This document shows, piece by piece, positions 17,730-27,706 of a stretch of DNA of 64,000 bases; positions within the stretch are counted from its first letter, which is position 1, and each line of letters opens with the position of its first letter. Under the pieces are notes generated by a model, which searched no databases, was not told where the DNA came from, and worked only from the letters and a program-made list of their open reading frames with translations. Origin of the DNA: an uncultured Clostridia bacterium (GTDB lineage: Bacteria; Bacillota; Clostridia; Christensenellales; UBA1242). The stretch is taken from assembly GCA_944362545.1 (NCBI GenBank), contig CALVTJ010000006.1, positions 1-64,000 on the forward strand, read 5' to 3'. The position numbers and the translations under genes are program-made.

Positions 17730-18348
17730 AATCAGTTGCGTAAGAATTGCACTCATTCCAATTTTTATCTTTTTCTATATGGCAGATTTCATTCCTTACG
17801 GAAAACTTGTTGCCACGCTTGTGTTTATGATTGCGTGCTTTACGGACTTTGTGGATGGGAAAATTGCACGAAGCAGGGGACTTGTCACCAACCTTGGGAA
17901 ATTTCTTGATCCAATCGCTGACAAGGTGCTTGTCATGTCTGCACTCTTGCTTTTGATTGCTTATCCAATCACTCCAAATGTTGGAGATGTGGTTGCACCT
18001 GCAATCATGCCTCAATATGTTGGTATCATCGCTGCCATTGTCATTTTGGCAAGAGAACTCATCATCAGTGCGTTCCGTCAAATTGCCGCTACAAAAAATG
18101 TCGTTATGGCGGCTGATATTTATGGCAAAGTTAAGACTGTTTTTCAAATGATAACCCTCATTTTCTACTTTATTTATGCTTTTGTCATTGAAGAATTTTA
18201 TGTTGCGACAAACCAAGCATGGTTGACCGCTAATACAGTGCTAAACATTGTCGGCTATGTGCTTTTGGCAATCACTGTTATCATGACTATTGTTTCGGCA
18301 TGGAAATATATCTCAAACAACAGACAGGTGCTCAAAGATGCAAAATAA
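17713..18348 (+). CDS. pgsA: CDP-diacylglycerol-glycerol-3-phosphate 3-phosphatidyltransferase
   Basis: Makes phosphatidylglycerol phosphate in the membrane. The 211-residue, multi-pass protein has the CDP-alcohol phosphotransferase signature DFVDGKIAR ... GKFLDPIADK with all four Asp residues. ATG at 17713 follows AAAGGAG; longer frames run far into rimO. It overlaps both rimO and the cinA-like gene, making a rimO-pgsA-cinA chain. Confidence 0.93.
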   Translation: MNLPNKISCVRIALIPIFIFFYMADFIPYGKLVATLVFMIACFTDFVDGKIARSRGLVTNLGKFLDPIADKVLVMSALLLLIAYPITPNVGDVVAPAIMPQYVGIIAAIVILARELIISAFRQIAATKNVVMAADIYGKVKTVFQMITLIFYFIYAFVIEEFYVATNQAWLTANTVLNIVGYVLLAITVIMTIVSAWKYISNNRQVLKDAK

Positions 18349-19342
18349 AATCATTGTCTTTTGCGACAATCAAAACACAACTTCAAACGCATTGAAAGAA
18401 ATTGAAATATCCTTGCTCAAACGGGGACTTTTCGACTTTTCTTTTTTGTCGTGTTCGCTTTATGCTGATTGTTTAGCCTTTTGCCATGATGCGAAAAATG
18501 AGAGTAATGTCATTGTTGTTTGCAAAAATGAAGACATTGATAAACTTGTTGAGGCGGTCAAAACCGACACCGACAATTTGACTTTGGTGGATGAACAAGC
18601 TGTCAAACTTGAACAGACCACTACATTTGGAAAAATACTCTTCGTGCCAATTGAAATTGGTGTGGAAAAGTTTTTGGATGGATTTGTCGAGAAGAAAAAC
18701 GTTTATTCGTGTTCTATTTTTGGAAAGAACCACACTTTTGTGCAAAATTTCTTTTCAGAAATTAAAGAACATGAAGTAGGATTTAATTATGAAATTATAA
18801 CTAAATCACAGTTTTTACATACAATTTACTATTCAAAACATATTGATGAAAATGTGCTAAATGAAAAGTTTGGAGAAAGTGTTTTTGCATTTGATGAGAG
18901 AAGTTTGCAAAAGTGCTGTGCTGACGTGCTTAAAGAAAAATCACTTTCTCTGTCTGTTGCGGATGCGTTGACAATGGGTGAAATTTCTTGCAGAATTTCA
19001 CTTGCAGATGAAAAAGTGCCGTTAAAAGAAGATTTAGTTTTGCCAAATGAAGATGCTTTTGCAAAGTTGAATATTGAAAAAGCGTTTTTGGCTGAGCACG
19101 GCTCGGTCAGCAAGGAAACGGTGTTTGTTATGTCAAAAAATTTGCTCAAAGACAGTGTTGATTTGTCTTTGTCGGTTGTGGGCTTTGATGTCGATGCTGG
19201 CAGGTGCTTTGTGGCGGTTGGAAATAGGCAGGAGATTCATGTTTTCTCATCACTTTTCTATGGAAGCAAACAACAACGCATGGAAAATGTGACAGATTTT
19301 GCATTGTTTAGACTTTTGAGATTTTTGAAAGAAAAATATTGA
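18338..19342 (+). CDS. Divergent CinA-like protein
   Basis: A 334-residue protein in the usual cinA slot between pgsA and recA. The C-terminal part shows weak CinA features in order: SLSVADALTMGEISCRIS (compare S-L-A-E-A-L-T-G-G), LAEHGSVSKETVFVM (compare HGAVS-E), and a final strand VGRCFVAVGN-like segment followed by RMENVTDFALFRLLRFL. The N-terminal molybdopterin-binding-like domain is barely recognisable and lacks a clear GTELL motif. CinA acts on nicotinamide mononucleotide and is linked to competence. Assignment rests on position and the C-terminal pattern; catalytic function is doubtful. It overlaps pgsA by 11 bp. Confidence 0.6.
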   Translation: MQNKIIVFCDNQNTTSNALKEIEISLLKRGLFDFSFLSCSLYADCLAFCHDAKNESNVIVVCKNEDIDKLVEAVKTDTDNLTLVDEQAVKLEQTTTFGKILFVPIEIGVEKFLDGFVEKKNVYSCSIFGKNHTFVQNFFSEIKEHEVGFNYEIITKSQFLHTIYYSKHIDENVLNEKFGESVFAFDERSLQKCCADVLKEKSLSLSVADALTMGEISCRISLADEKVPLKEDLVLPNEDAFAKLNIEKAFLAEHGSVSKETVFVMSKNLLKDSVDLSLSVVGFDVDAGRCFVAVGNRQEIHVFSSLFYGSKQQRMENVTDFALFRLLRFLKEKY

Positions 19343-19438
19343 TGTTAAAAGTGACAAACTTTGCAATTTGCTTGGAAAATTTGCGCGTTTGGAGTAAAAT
19401 ATAATTAGAAGAATTTTGATTTGTTTAGGAGAATTATT

Positions 19439-20488
19439 ATGGCAGAAAAGGAAAAAAAAGACCCAAGAGAAGAAGCGCTTGAACAGGCACTGCTTAAAAT
19501 TGAGAAGGACTTTGGCAAGGGTGCTATCATGAAGCTTGGCGACAAGCCTTATCAAAAGGTGGATGTCATTCCAACAGGTTGTTTGACACTTGACATGGCT
19601 TTGGGCATTGGAGGTATTCCACGCGGAAGAATTATAGAAATTTATGGACCAGAATCTTCTGGAAAGACCACTGTTTCATTGCATATGGTTGCAGAAGCAC
19701 AAAAACTTGGAGGAAGAGCGGCATTTATTGATGCAGAACACGCACTTGACCCAAACTATGCTGAAAAACTTGGGGTTGACACAAAGTCACTTTATGTTTC
19801 ACAGCCGGACAATGGCGAACAAGCACTCAACATCTGCGAAACTTTGATTCGTTCGGGTGCTTTTGACATCATTGTTGTGGACTCTGTGGCGGCGCTCACA
19901 CCAAAGGCAGAAATTGATGGCGAAATGGGAGACAATCATGTCGGTTTGCAGGCAAGAATGATGAGTCAGGCACTTAGAAAGATGACCTCTGTCTCTTCAA
20001 AGAGCAACACGGCTGTGATTTTTATCAATCAACTTCGTGACAAAATTGGGGTTATGTTTGGCTCACCAGAAACCACAACAGGCGGAAAGGCTTTGAAGTT
20101 TTATGCCAGCATAAGACTTGATGTGAGAAAGACCGACACCATTAAAGAAGGTCAAAACATCATTGGAAACAGAACCAAAGTCAAAGTGGTTAAAAACAAA
20201 CTTGCTCCACCATTTAAGACTGCAGAATTTGACATTATGTATGGCAAAGGTATCTCAAAGTCGGGGTGCATTTTGGACCTTGCACTCAATCTCGGACTTA
20301 TCAAAAAGAGCGGAGCATGGTTCTCGTATAACGATGAAAAAATTGGTCAAGGTAAGGAGAACACCAAGACTTATCTTGAACAAAATCCTGAGATTATGGA
20401 TGAACTTGAAAAGAAGATACGCGAGCAGATGAACGGCAATGACAGTTTGCCATCAGATGACTCCGAGTCATCTGCCGATGAAGATTAA
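19439..20488 (+). CDS. recA: Recombinase RecA
   Basis: The 349-residue strand-exchange protein shows Walker [22 protein letters not shown], the Walker B strand [12 protein letters not shown]2 region [17 protein letters not shown] and an acidic C-terminus. ATG at 19439 follows TTTAGGAGAATTATT. A TATAAT box lies at 19400-19405, so it has its own promoter besides read-through from the cinA-like gene. No LexA-type operator was recognised. Confidence 0.97.
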   Translation: MAEKEKKDPREEALEQALLKIEKDFGKGAIMKLGDKPYQKVDVIPTGCLTLDMALGIGGIPRGRIIEIYGPESSGKTTVSLHMVAEAQKLGGRAAFIDAEHALDPNYAEKLGVDTKSLYVSQPDNGEQALNICETLIRSGAFDIIVVDSVAALTPKAEIDGEMGDNHVGLQARMMSQALRKMTSVSSKSNTAVIFINQLRDKIGVMFGSPETTTGGKALKFYASIRLDVRKTDTIKEGQNIIGNRTKVKVVKNKLAPPFKTAEFDIMYGKGISKSGCILDLALNLGLIKKSGAWFSYNDEKIGQGKENTKTYLEQNPEIMDELEKKIREQMNGNDSLPSDDSESSADED

Positions 20489-20528
20489 ATTTTGGGAAAA
20501 ACAAAAAGGTGACTTTACCCGTGGATTT

Positions 20529-21302
20529 TTATTCTTTTGTTTCTTTTTGATTTCTTTCTTCAATTTTTACTTGCTCTTTTTTCTTCAACTTAACTTTTAA
20601 ATATTTAAACAATTTTACAATCGACCAATCGGTTTTTGGAAGAGTACACATCTCATAAACTTGCAAAATAATCGTATAAAGAAGTAAAAACAAAATTCCA
20701 ACAACATACCAAGTTAAATTTGTTCCTGAGAGTAAAGGTGCGTTTAGATACATATTATTTGATTGGCCTAAAACAGAATTGCCAAAAACGGCAAAAACTA
20801 CCATAAACGATAGCCCTATCAATAAAGATGACCAGTTTTTGAATGTAGGAACAAAATAGCCTGAGATTATGCAAAGCAAAAATTGAAAAAGCATTAGTGT
20901 ATGATAAAGCAATCCAGTAAAAGGATGAATATTAAAAATATTATCAAAATAAACCAAGAAATCAGGATATATAAAAGTTAATAATCCGCCAATCATTCCA
21001 GCAAACATAGCATATTGAAATATTTTTGTGCTAGGTTTAAAAATCAAAATTGTTAAAGGCAAAATAAATCCCATCATACTGCAAAAAGTGTCTGGAATAA
21101 AATCTATAAAAGTTCCAGACCTAGATTTTGATACCACAATTCTATATATTATAATCAAAATTAATTCAATTCCCGCAAAAATTTTAATTGGCAATACCAT
21201 TTTATTTTTAGGCACAAATTTTTTTAAAACGATTATTGCTATTGTCATAACAACAATCATTACAACCATATAGATTATATGTTCAATTCCAAATACTTGC
21301 AT
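20529..21302 (-). CDS. YwaF/TMEM164-type integral membrane protein
   Basis: A 257-residue protein with seven or more membrane segments and a Lys/Glu-rich cytoplasmic tail. The layout (EHIIYMVVM start, FCSMMGFILPLTILI, YP followed by HPFTGLLYHTLMLFQ with conserved His) resembles the TIGR02206/YwaF family. Function of that family is unknown in bacteria. AAAGGAG precedes the ATG. ATA and TTA codons appear more frequent than in neighbouring genes, suggesting a later arrival. It is convergent with recA. Confidence 0.55.
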   Translation of the reverse strand: MQVFGIEHIIYMVVMIVVMTIAIIVLKKFVPKNKMVLPIKIFAGIELILIIIYRIVVSKSRSGTFIDFIPDTFCSMMGFILPLTILIFKPSTKIFQYAMFAGMIGGLLTFIYPDFLVYFDNIFNIHPFTGLLYHTLMLFQFLLCIISGYFVPTFKNWSSLLIGLSFMVVFAVFGNSVLGQSNNMYLNAPLLSGTNLTWYVVGILFLLLYTIILQVYEMCTLPKTDWSIVKLFKYLKVKLKKKEQVKIEERNQKETKE

Positions 21303-21400
21303 ATAAAATCTCCTTTAATAAATTTTAACATAAATAAAAAATAAAAACAAATTTATAATTTAAATAAAATTATTTAGTAATAAAAACAAAATGTGATAAA

Positions 21401-21565
21401 ATGAAAGAATATAAAGAATTAGAAAATAAAAAAGATATACCGGCGCTTAATAGAGAAATAGATAAAGATGAAGAAGATTATGAAACTGATGAAGAAATAG
21501 AATTGTTAGAAAAATTGCTTGCACAAAAGAAAGCAAGGAAAAGAGATAAAGATTTTGAGATGTAA
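21401..21565 (+). CDS. Small charged hypothetical protein
   Basis: A 54-codon frame starting MKEYKELENKKDIP and ending KRDKDFEM. More than half of the residues are charged, with an acidic centre (DKDEEDYETDEEIELLEKLL) and a basic end. No membrane segment or known motif is seen. There is no ribosome-binding site; GTGATAAA sits against the ATG and could be part of a -10 box. It fills the gap between the YwaF-like gene and the PBP gene and shares their A-rich codons. It may be real or chance. Confidence 0.4.
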   Translation: MKEYKELENKKDIPALNREIDKDEEDYETDEEIELLEKLLAQKKARKRDKDFEM

Positions 21566-21628
21566 TAAAAAGTCGAACAGTTTTTAAGGGTCATCTTTTT
21601 TTTATCTTATAATTTTCTTATTTAAAAT

Positions 21629-23872
21629 TTAGATATACCACTTTTGTTTTTGTTGTGATGGGGTGGTTTTCGGTTTGTGCAGAGAAAAGGTTTTTTCCGC
21701 TTGCAGATTGTTGTTGTCGTCACCAAGATAGCTGGCGGTGATTTTCAGGGTTGTTTCGTTTTCTGGAAAGTTTATGCGAAGAGAAAACGCCCCTTGCTTG
21801 TTTTCCAATTTTTGATATGGTATGTCATCTTTATAAATTTGATAGGTCAGGTGTTTTTGAGCATTTAACGAAAGCACAATTTGGTTTTGTTCGACCTTTG
21901 CCTCGGCATCAATGTTTGGCTTTTCCAAAAAGTTTGATGACACTTCGCTTGGTGCGTTGAAGCGTGAAAACAGGCAGGTTTCGGTGTAGCGTGCAGGAGC
22001 ATATGGACTTGCAAGCACAAGGCGGTGATTTTCTTCTTTTTCCAGCGAATCAATCTTCATTTCTGTCACCGAACTTGGCATATCAAACTTGGTCTTGGCA
22101 AAGGACTGCGAGTCTATATAATTTTTGACAACTGATGTCGGTTGGTTTCCGCCGGCAATTTTGCATGGCTGATTTGAGAGATTGCCAAACCAAACGGCAA
22201 TGGTTTCCTCTGGAGTGAATGAGATGTTGTAGGCATCGGTGTTTCCGCTGGAATTTTTCTTGCCGACAGTGCCGGTTTTGGAGGCTATTTCAGTGTTTGT
22301 GATGTCAGACAGTTTGCGTGCTGTGCCGGTCTTGGCGGTTTCTTGCAAAATGTTAGTCATAAGATAGGCACTGTCTTGGCGGAAAACGGTCTTTGAAAGG
22401 GGTTTGTGAACATAGACAAGTTTGTTGTTTTTGTCGGTTATATACTGCACAAAATGTGACTCAGCAAATTGTCCATCATTGGCAAAAGTTGTGTAGGCAG
22501 TGGCAAGGTCTTTGAGAGTCACTCCGTAAGTCATTCCGCCAAGTGCCAAAGCATAACTGTCATCTTGGGTATCAAAATTTATGTTCATTTTTTCGGCATA
22601 TTGCTTGCCGGTGTCAATGCCAATATAACTCAAGACTTTGATTGCGGGGATGTTTACCGAGTTTTTTACCGCATCGGTGACTGACATATATCCAGAAAAC
22701 TTCTTGTTTACATTTGTCGGGTTGTAATTTCCTATTTGTAGTGGTTCATCCAAAATCTGCGTGGCGGGACTTATCACATTTTCGTTGAGTGCAGGTCCAT
22801 ACACCAAAAGTGGTTTCAAGCAAGAGGCGGGTTGGCGTTTGATGTCGGCAAGTTTGAAATTGCTGTTTCCATAATATGCCAGCACACCGTGGGTGGAGTT
22901 GTCAATGACAATTCCGGCGTTGTCGGCATCTTCAAGTTTGCTCTCTGTCAGTGCATTTTTGAGTGTGGTTTGTTTTTCTTCATCATAATAGGTGTGAATT
23001 TTGTAGCCACCGATGGCAATTTGTTTTGCCGGCAACTTCAAAATTTTGGAAGCCTCATCAATGCTGGCTTGAGAATAGGTGTTGAGTTTGTTTGTCTGCC
23101 TTTGTGTGATGTTTAGGGTGATGGGCTGTTGTTGGGTTTGCAGTTTTTCATCAACAGAGATTTTTCCATCTTTTTCCATTTCGTTTAACACCAAATTTCT
23201 GCGTTTTATGGCGTTGTCATAGTGCAAAATGGGAGAATATTTGCTCGGCGATTTGATAAGTCCTGCAAGTGTGCAACTTTCATTCAAAGTTAAATCTTTG
23301 GCATCCTTGCCAAAATAGTATGTGCTTGCTTCTTCTATTCCATAGCAGTTGTTTCCGAAAAAGATTATGTTTAAATAACTTTCGAGTATTTCATCCTTGC
23401 TGAAAGTCTTTTCAAGTTTTTTTGTCAGTGCAATTTCTTTGAGCTTGCGCTCAATGGTTTTTTCGTTTGAAAGATGGGTGTTTTTGATGAGTTGTTGACT
23501 GATTGTTGAAGCACCTTCTTTGAGTTTTCCGGCTTTGATGTTGTTGAGCATTGCTTTGATAATGCGCTTTTTGTTTATGCCCTTGTGATGATAAAAATCT
23601 TTGTCTTCAATCGATAAAAATGCCTCTTTGGTGTATGTCGGCAGGGAGGAAAGTTTGCAAAAATCACCGTTGAATTGGTTTTCTTCCTTCATTTTTCTGT
23701 TTTCAGTGTCGAAAACTTCAATATTTAACGCTGGGCTTGTCAAACTTTCGGTGTCGAGTGGAAGGGTTTGATATTTTGCCAGCGAAACAGTCACATAACT
23801 TGCGCCTGCAAGTCCTCCAAAAAGCATGATGAGTAAAATTGAAATTAGACAGATTTTGACAATTTTCTTCAT
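21629..23872 (-). CDS. Class A penicillin-binding protein (PBP1A type)
   Basis: A 747-residue bifunctional cell-wall synthase. After one N-terminal membrane anchor (about residues 5-28) comes a GT51 glycosyltransferase domain with EDKDFYHHKG, GASTISQQLIKN and NIIFFGNNCYGIEEAS, followed by a transpeptidase domain with SCLK (after RQPA), SVN and SKTGT active-site motifs, and a short beta-rich end. It polymerises and cross-links peptidoglycan outside the membrane. It is a single gene, divergent from miaB, with no special sporulation mark. Confidence 0.93.
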   Translation of the reverse strand: MKKIVKICLISILLIMLFGGLAGASYVTVSLAKYQTLPLDTESLTSPALNIEVFDTENRKMKEENQFNGDFCKLSSLPTYTKEAFLSIEDKDFYHHKGINKKRIIKAMLNNIKAGKLKEGASTISQQLIKNTHLSNEKTIERKLKEIALTKKLEKTFSKDEILESYLNIIFFGNNCYGIEEASTYYFGKDAKDLTLNESCTLAGLIKSPSKYSPILHYDNAIKRRNLVLNEMEKDGKISVDEKLQTQQQPITLNITQRQTNKLNTYSQASIDEASKILKLPAKQIAIGGYKIHTYYDEEKQTTLKNALTESKLEDADNAGIVIDNSTHGVLAYYGNSNFKLADIKRQPASCLKPLLVYGPALNENVISPATQILDEPLQIGNYNPTNVNKKFSGYMSVTDAVKNSVNIPAIKVLSYIGIDTGKQYAEKMNINFDTQDDSYALALGGMTYGVTLKDLATAYTTFANDGQFAESHFVQYITDKNNKLVYVHKPLSKTVFRQDSAYLMTNILQETAKTGTARKLSDITNTEIASKTGTVGKKNSSGNTDAYNISFTPEETIAVWFGNLSNQPCKIAGGNQPTSVVKNYIDSQSFAKTKFDMPSSVTEMKIDSLEKEENHRLVLASPYAPARYTETCLFSRFNAPSEVSSNFLEKPNIDAEAKVEQNQIVLSLNAQKHLTYQIYKDDIPYQKLENKQGAFSLRINFPENETTLKITASYLGDDNNNLQAEKTFSLHKPKTTPSQQKQKWYI

Positions 23873-23916
23873 TTTTTTATTATGTCTCGCATTTTGTTAA
23901 AAATTCACGCATTAAC

Positions 23917-23945
23917 TTGCAAAAAGTCACTTTTTTTTGTATAAT
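23917..23945 (+). promoter_or_regulatory. Leaderless promoter of the miaB-mutS operon
   Basis: TTGCAA (23917-23922), a 17-bp spacer and TATAAT (23940-23945), then six bases (TAGGGC) before the ATG at 23952. Geometry is identical to the promoter at 3997-4025. AGGG is too close to the ATG to act as a normal ribosome-binding site. Confidence 0.75.
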
Positions 23946-23951
23946 TAGGGC

Positions 23952-25076
23952 ATGAAATATTTTATTGTCACTTATGGATGCCAAATGAATGTGCATGAGT
24001 CGGAAAAACTCGCTGCAATATGTGAAAAAATGGGTTATACTCTTGCTGACAAAAGAGAAAATGCTGACCTTATTGTTTTCAACACCTGCGCCATTCGTGA
24101 AGGGGCAGAGGACAGGGTTTTTGGAAATGTTGGGGCTTTGAAAAAGTTGAAAAAAAAGAAGCCTTCTTTGATTATTGCTGTGTGCGGTTGTATGACACAA
24201 AAAGAAGCCACCGCAAACTATATTCTCAAAACCTTTCCGTTTGTTGATATTGTGATTGGCACCTTCAATTTACCAAACTTTGAATATTATGTCAATGCTG
24301 TCAAAAAGGGCAGACAACTTGAGATTTTGCAAGAGGGAGACATTGATGAAACTGTGCCTTACAAACGCACGAGCGGTGACAATGCTTGGGTGAACATCAT
24401 GCAAGGATGCAACAACTTCTGCACATATTGCATTGTGCCTTATGTTAGAGGCAGAGAAAAAAGCCGAAGTGAAGAAAACATTTTGAAGGAAATTCGAGAA
24501 CTTGTAAAATTGGGAACTTACAAAAAAATCACTTTGCTTGGGCAAAATGTAAACTCTTATGGCAAAGACCTTAAGTCTGTGGTTTCGTTTGCACAACTTT
24601 TGCGTGACATTTGCAAAATTGAGGGTGATTTCAAATTGACCTTCATGACATCTCATCCAAAAGATTTGACAGATGAAGTGATTGATGTTGTGGCAAGTGA
24701 AGACAAGATTTTGAAGGACATTCATCTTCCGGCACAAAGTGGGAATAATCGCATTTTAAAACTTATGAACAGAAAATATACTCGAGAGAAATATCTTGAC
24801 ATCATTCACAAGATAAGAGCAAAAATGCCAAATGCGCGTATAACCTCTGATTTTATTGTCGGCTTTCCAACCGAAACGGAAACAGAGTTTGAGGACACCA
24901 TGAGCCTTGTGAGAGAAGTGAAATATGACAGCATTTTTGCATTTATGTATTCTCCGCGAGAAGGCACCGTGGCGGCGCAAATGGATGGACAAATTCCTGA
25001 CAGTGTCAAACATGAGAGAGTTAACAAACTTTTAAATCTTGAAAAGGAAATTCAAAAACAGGAAGGCAAAAAATGA
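23952..25076 (+). CDS. miaB: tRNA-2-methylthio-N6-dimethylallyladenosine synthase MiaB, lacking TRAM
   Basis: A radical-SAM enzyme that adds a methylthio group to i6A37 in tRNA; its partner MiaA is encoded later in the same operon. The N-terminal cluster domain has TYGCQMN, FNTCAIR and CGCMTQ, and the radical-SAM motif is GCNNFCTYC. The protein is only 374 residues and ends at LNLEKEIQKQEGKK, where family members continue for about 60 residues into the RNA-binding TRAM domain. The mutS ATG overlaps the stop (25073), so the loss is not a visible frameshift. First gene of miaB-mutS-mutL-miaA-ynbB. Confidence 0.92.
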   Translation: MKYFIVTYGCQMNVHESEKLAAICEKMGYTLADKRENADLIVFNTCAIREGAEDRVFGNVGALKKLKKKKPSLIIAVCGCMTQKEATANYILKTFPFVDIVIGTFNLPNFEYYVNAVKKGRQLEILQEGDIDETVPYKRTSGDNAWVNIMQGCNNFCTYCIVPYVRGREKSRSEENILKEIRELVKLGTYKKITLLGQNVNSYGKDLKSVVSFAQLLRDICKIEGDFKLTFMTSHPKDLTDEVIDVVASEDKILKDIHLPAQSGNNRILKLMNRKYTREKYLDIIHKIRAKMPNARITSDFIVGFPTETETEFEDTMSLVREVKYDSIFAFMYSPREGTVAAQMDGQIPDSVKHERVNKLLNLEKEIQKQEGKK

Positions 25077-27694
25077 GCGTTTCAAAAGTCAAAGAACCAT
25101 CGGCCATGATGAAACATTATTTGCAGATGAAAGAGAAGTATAAAGACTGCATTCTCTTTTATCGCCTTGGTGACTTTTATGAACTTTTCTATGATGATGC
25201 CATTGAAATTTCTCGTGTTTTAGATTTGACATTGACAGGCAAAAATTGCGGGCTTGATGAACGTGCGCCGATGTGTGGGGTGCCTTATCATGCGGCGGAA
25301 ACATATATTGCAAAGTTGGTGTCAATGGGCTATAAGGTGGCAATCTGTGAACAGTTGACCGAGCCTCAAAAGGGAGTCAAGATTGTTGAGCGGGATGTTG
25401 TGAGAGTGGTCACCGCAGGCACGGTTGTTGATGACAGCATGCTTGAAGAGAAGAAAAACAACTATATTATGTCCATCTTTTTGCAGGATGATAAATTGTC
25501 GGTGGTTTACTGCGATATCACGACCGGAGAACTTAATCTTTGCCATTTTGATGGTGGACTTGAAAGCAATTTTTCCGACCTTTTGAATCGCATTATGCCA
25601 AGTGAAGTGATTGGAAACGAAAAGGCAAAGGATTTTTACAACAATTTGCCAATTTTGAAACTTGGCATTTATCCAAAGTTTGAACAATATTATGACTATG
25701 CGTTTGGCATGGAAAAGGCAAAAGAAAATGTCTTGAAACAGTTTGGAGAAAATGCTGTCAATGTGTTTGAACTTAAATCAAACAAACAGGATGTTCCTGC
25801 TATTGGTGCGCTTTTGGAATATCTGCAGGAAACGCAAAAAAGGTCTCTTAAAAACATCAACAAAATCACAAAAGTGAAAAACAGTCAATATATGATTATC
25901 GACATGAACACAAGGCGAAACCTTGAACTTGTCGAGTCCATTCGTGAACGCAAGAAATATGGTTCTCTTTTGTGGCTTATGGACATGACAAAGACCAGCA
26001 TGGGAGCAAGAAGATTCAGAGCAATGTTTGACCAACCACTGCAAAATTCCACCGAAATCAATGAAAGGCTCGATAGTGTGGAAGAACTCTCAAAAAATCT
26101 CATTTTGCGAGATAGACTGATAGAAAGTCTTTCAAAAATTCGTGATATTGAAAGAATAAGCGGAAAAATCGCTTATGGGAATGTGCTTCCAAATGATTTG
26201 AACTCGCTTCGCTATTCGTTAGAAGAACTTCCAAGCATCAAAAACATTTTGGCGAATATAAAGAGCAAAAAGTTGGCAAATTGTCGAGATAATTTGCAAG
26301 ATTTTGGCGAAATTGTCAAACTTCTCAAAAGTGCAATCAAAGAAAAACCACCAGCACTGACAAAGGAGGGTGGCTACATAAATGAAGGGTTCAACAAAGA
26401 TTTGGATGAACTTCGCCATGCCAAAGAAACTGCAAGAAAAGAGTGTGAAAAACTTGAAGAGATTGAAAAGCAACAGACAGGCATCAAAAATTTGAAAATT
26501 CATTCAAACAGTGTGTTTGGATTTTACATTGAAGTGAGCAAAGGTCAGACCAACCTTGTTCCATTGCGTTATATAAGAAAGCAGACACTTGCCAATGCAG
26601 AAAGATACACAACCGAAGATTTGCAAAAAATTGAGGACAAGATTTTCAACAGCGAAGAAAATGCCATCAAACTTGAAGAAAAACTATACAAAATGCTTCT
26701 TGATTATCTTTCAAACTACCTTTCCGCTTTTTCAGATGCGGCTAAGATTGTGGCTGAACTTGATGCACTTTTGTCACTTGCAACTTGTGCAGTGAAATAT
26801 AACTTTTGTAAGCCGGTCATCAACAAGAATGTCAAAAAAATTGACATTATAGATGGCAGACATCCAATTGTTGAAAGGTTTGTCAAGGATGGAAACTTCA
26901 TTGCAAATAACACATTGCTTGATAGTCAAGACAACAAGATGATGATTATCACGGGACCAAATATGGCGGGCAAGAGCACTTATATGAGACAGGTGGCAAT
27001 CATCACATTTTTGGCACATATTGGCAGTTTTGTGCCGGCAAAGAGTGCGGAAATTGCTATTACTGACCGAATTTTCACACGTGTTGGAGCAAGTGATGAT
27101 TTGGCATTTGGACAGAGCACATTTATGGTGGAAATGAGCGAGGTGGCAAATATCTTGCAAAATGCCACTGATAAGAGTTTGGTTGTGCTTGATGAAATTG
27201 GTAGAGGCACATCAACCTTCGATGGGCTTGCAATTGCGTGGGCGGTGGTGGAATATATCGCCAAAAACTTGAATTGCAAAACACTTTTTGCCACACATTA
27301 TCATGAACTTTCTGAACTTGAGGGCGTGATAGCCGGTGTGAAAAATTATAAAATCACTGTCAAAGAAATCAATGACTCCATTGTCTTTTTGAGAAAGATT
27401 GTGCGTGGTCATGCAAACAAGAGTTTTGGAATCGAAGTGGCACAACTTGCAGGTGTTCCACAAAAGGTCATTGATAGAGCAAAAGAAATCAGTTTGAATC
27501 TTGAAAAAGTCAACACTTCTCTTGATATGAACATCTTTGGTGAAGATGAAGAGAAGGTGAAGAAAGAGAGAGAAAACAAACTTGGGCAAAGTTTGCTTTC
27601 AATCTTGCGGGACTTGGATATAAACAGAATGTCGCCAATTGAAAGTTTTGAAATTTTAAATGATTTGATAACAATGGCAAAAACAGATGAGTAA
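25073..27694 (+). CDS. mutS: DNA mismatch repair protein MutS
   Basis: An 873-residue mismatch sensor. The mismatch-binding domain has YKDCILFYRLGDFYELF (the Phe-x-Glu that wedges into the mismatch), the connector, core and clamp follow, and the ATPase carries GPNMAGKST, FTRVGASDDLAFGQSTFMVEM and VLDEIGRGTST. The end is a helix-rich segment that may bind the clamp. ATGA overlap with miaB. Confidence 0.96.
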   Translation: MSVSKVKEPSAMMKHYLQMKEKYKDCILFYRLGDFYELFYDDAIEISRVLDLTLTGKNCGLDERAPMCGVPYHAAETYIAKLVSMGYKVAICEQLTEPQKGVKIVERDVVRVVTAGTVVDDSMLEEKKNNYIMSIFLQDDKLSVVYCDITTGELNLCHFDGGLESNFSDLLNRIMPSEVIGNEKAKDFYNNLPILKLGIYPKFEQYYDYAFGMEKAKENVLKQFGENAVNVFELKSNKQDVPAIGALLEYLQETQKRSLKNINKITKVKNSQYMIIDMNTRRNLELVESIRERKKYGSLLWLMDMTKTSMGARRFRAMFDQPLQNSTEINERLDSVEELSKNLILRDRLIESLSKIRDIERISGKIAYGNVLPNDLNSLRYSLEELPSIKNILANIKSKKLANCRDNLQDFGEIVKLLKSAIKEKPPALTKEGGYINEGFNKDLDELRHAKETARKECEKLEEIEKQQTGIKNLKIHSNSVFGFYIEVSKGQTNLVPLRYIRKQTLANAERYTTEDLQKIEDKIFNSEENAIKLEEKLYKMLLDYLSNYLSAFSDAAKIVAELDALLSLATCAVKYNFCKPVINKNVKKIDIIDGRHPIVERFVKDGNFIANNTLLDSQDNKMMIITGPNMAGKSTYMRQVAIITFLAHIGSFVPAKSAEIAITDRIFTRVGASDDLAFGQSTFMVEMSEVANILQNATDKSLVVLDEIGRGTSTFDGLAIAWAVVEYIAKNLNCKTLFATHYHELSELEGVIAGVKNYKITVKEINDSIVFLRKIVRGHANKSFGIEVAQLAGVPQKVIDRAKEISLNLEKVNTSLDMNIFGEDEEKVKKERENKLGQSLLSILRDLDINRMSPIESFEILNDLITMAKTDE

Positions 27695-27706
27695 AAGGAG
27701 TTTAGC

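Noticed and set aside
25040..25076. Frameshift explaining the short MiaB
   Set aside because: The downstream frame is immediately occupied by a complete mutS; no TRAM-like sequence is seen in any frame.
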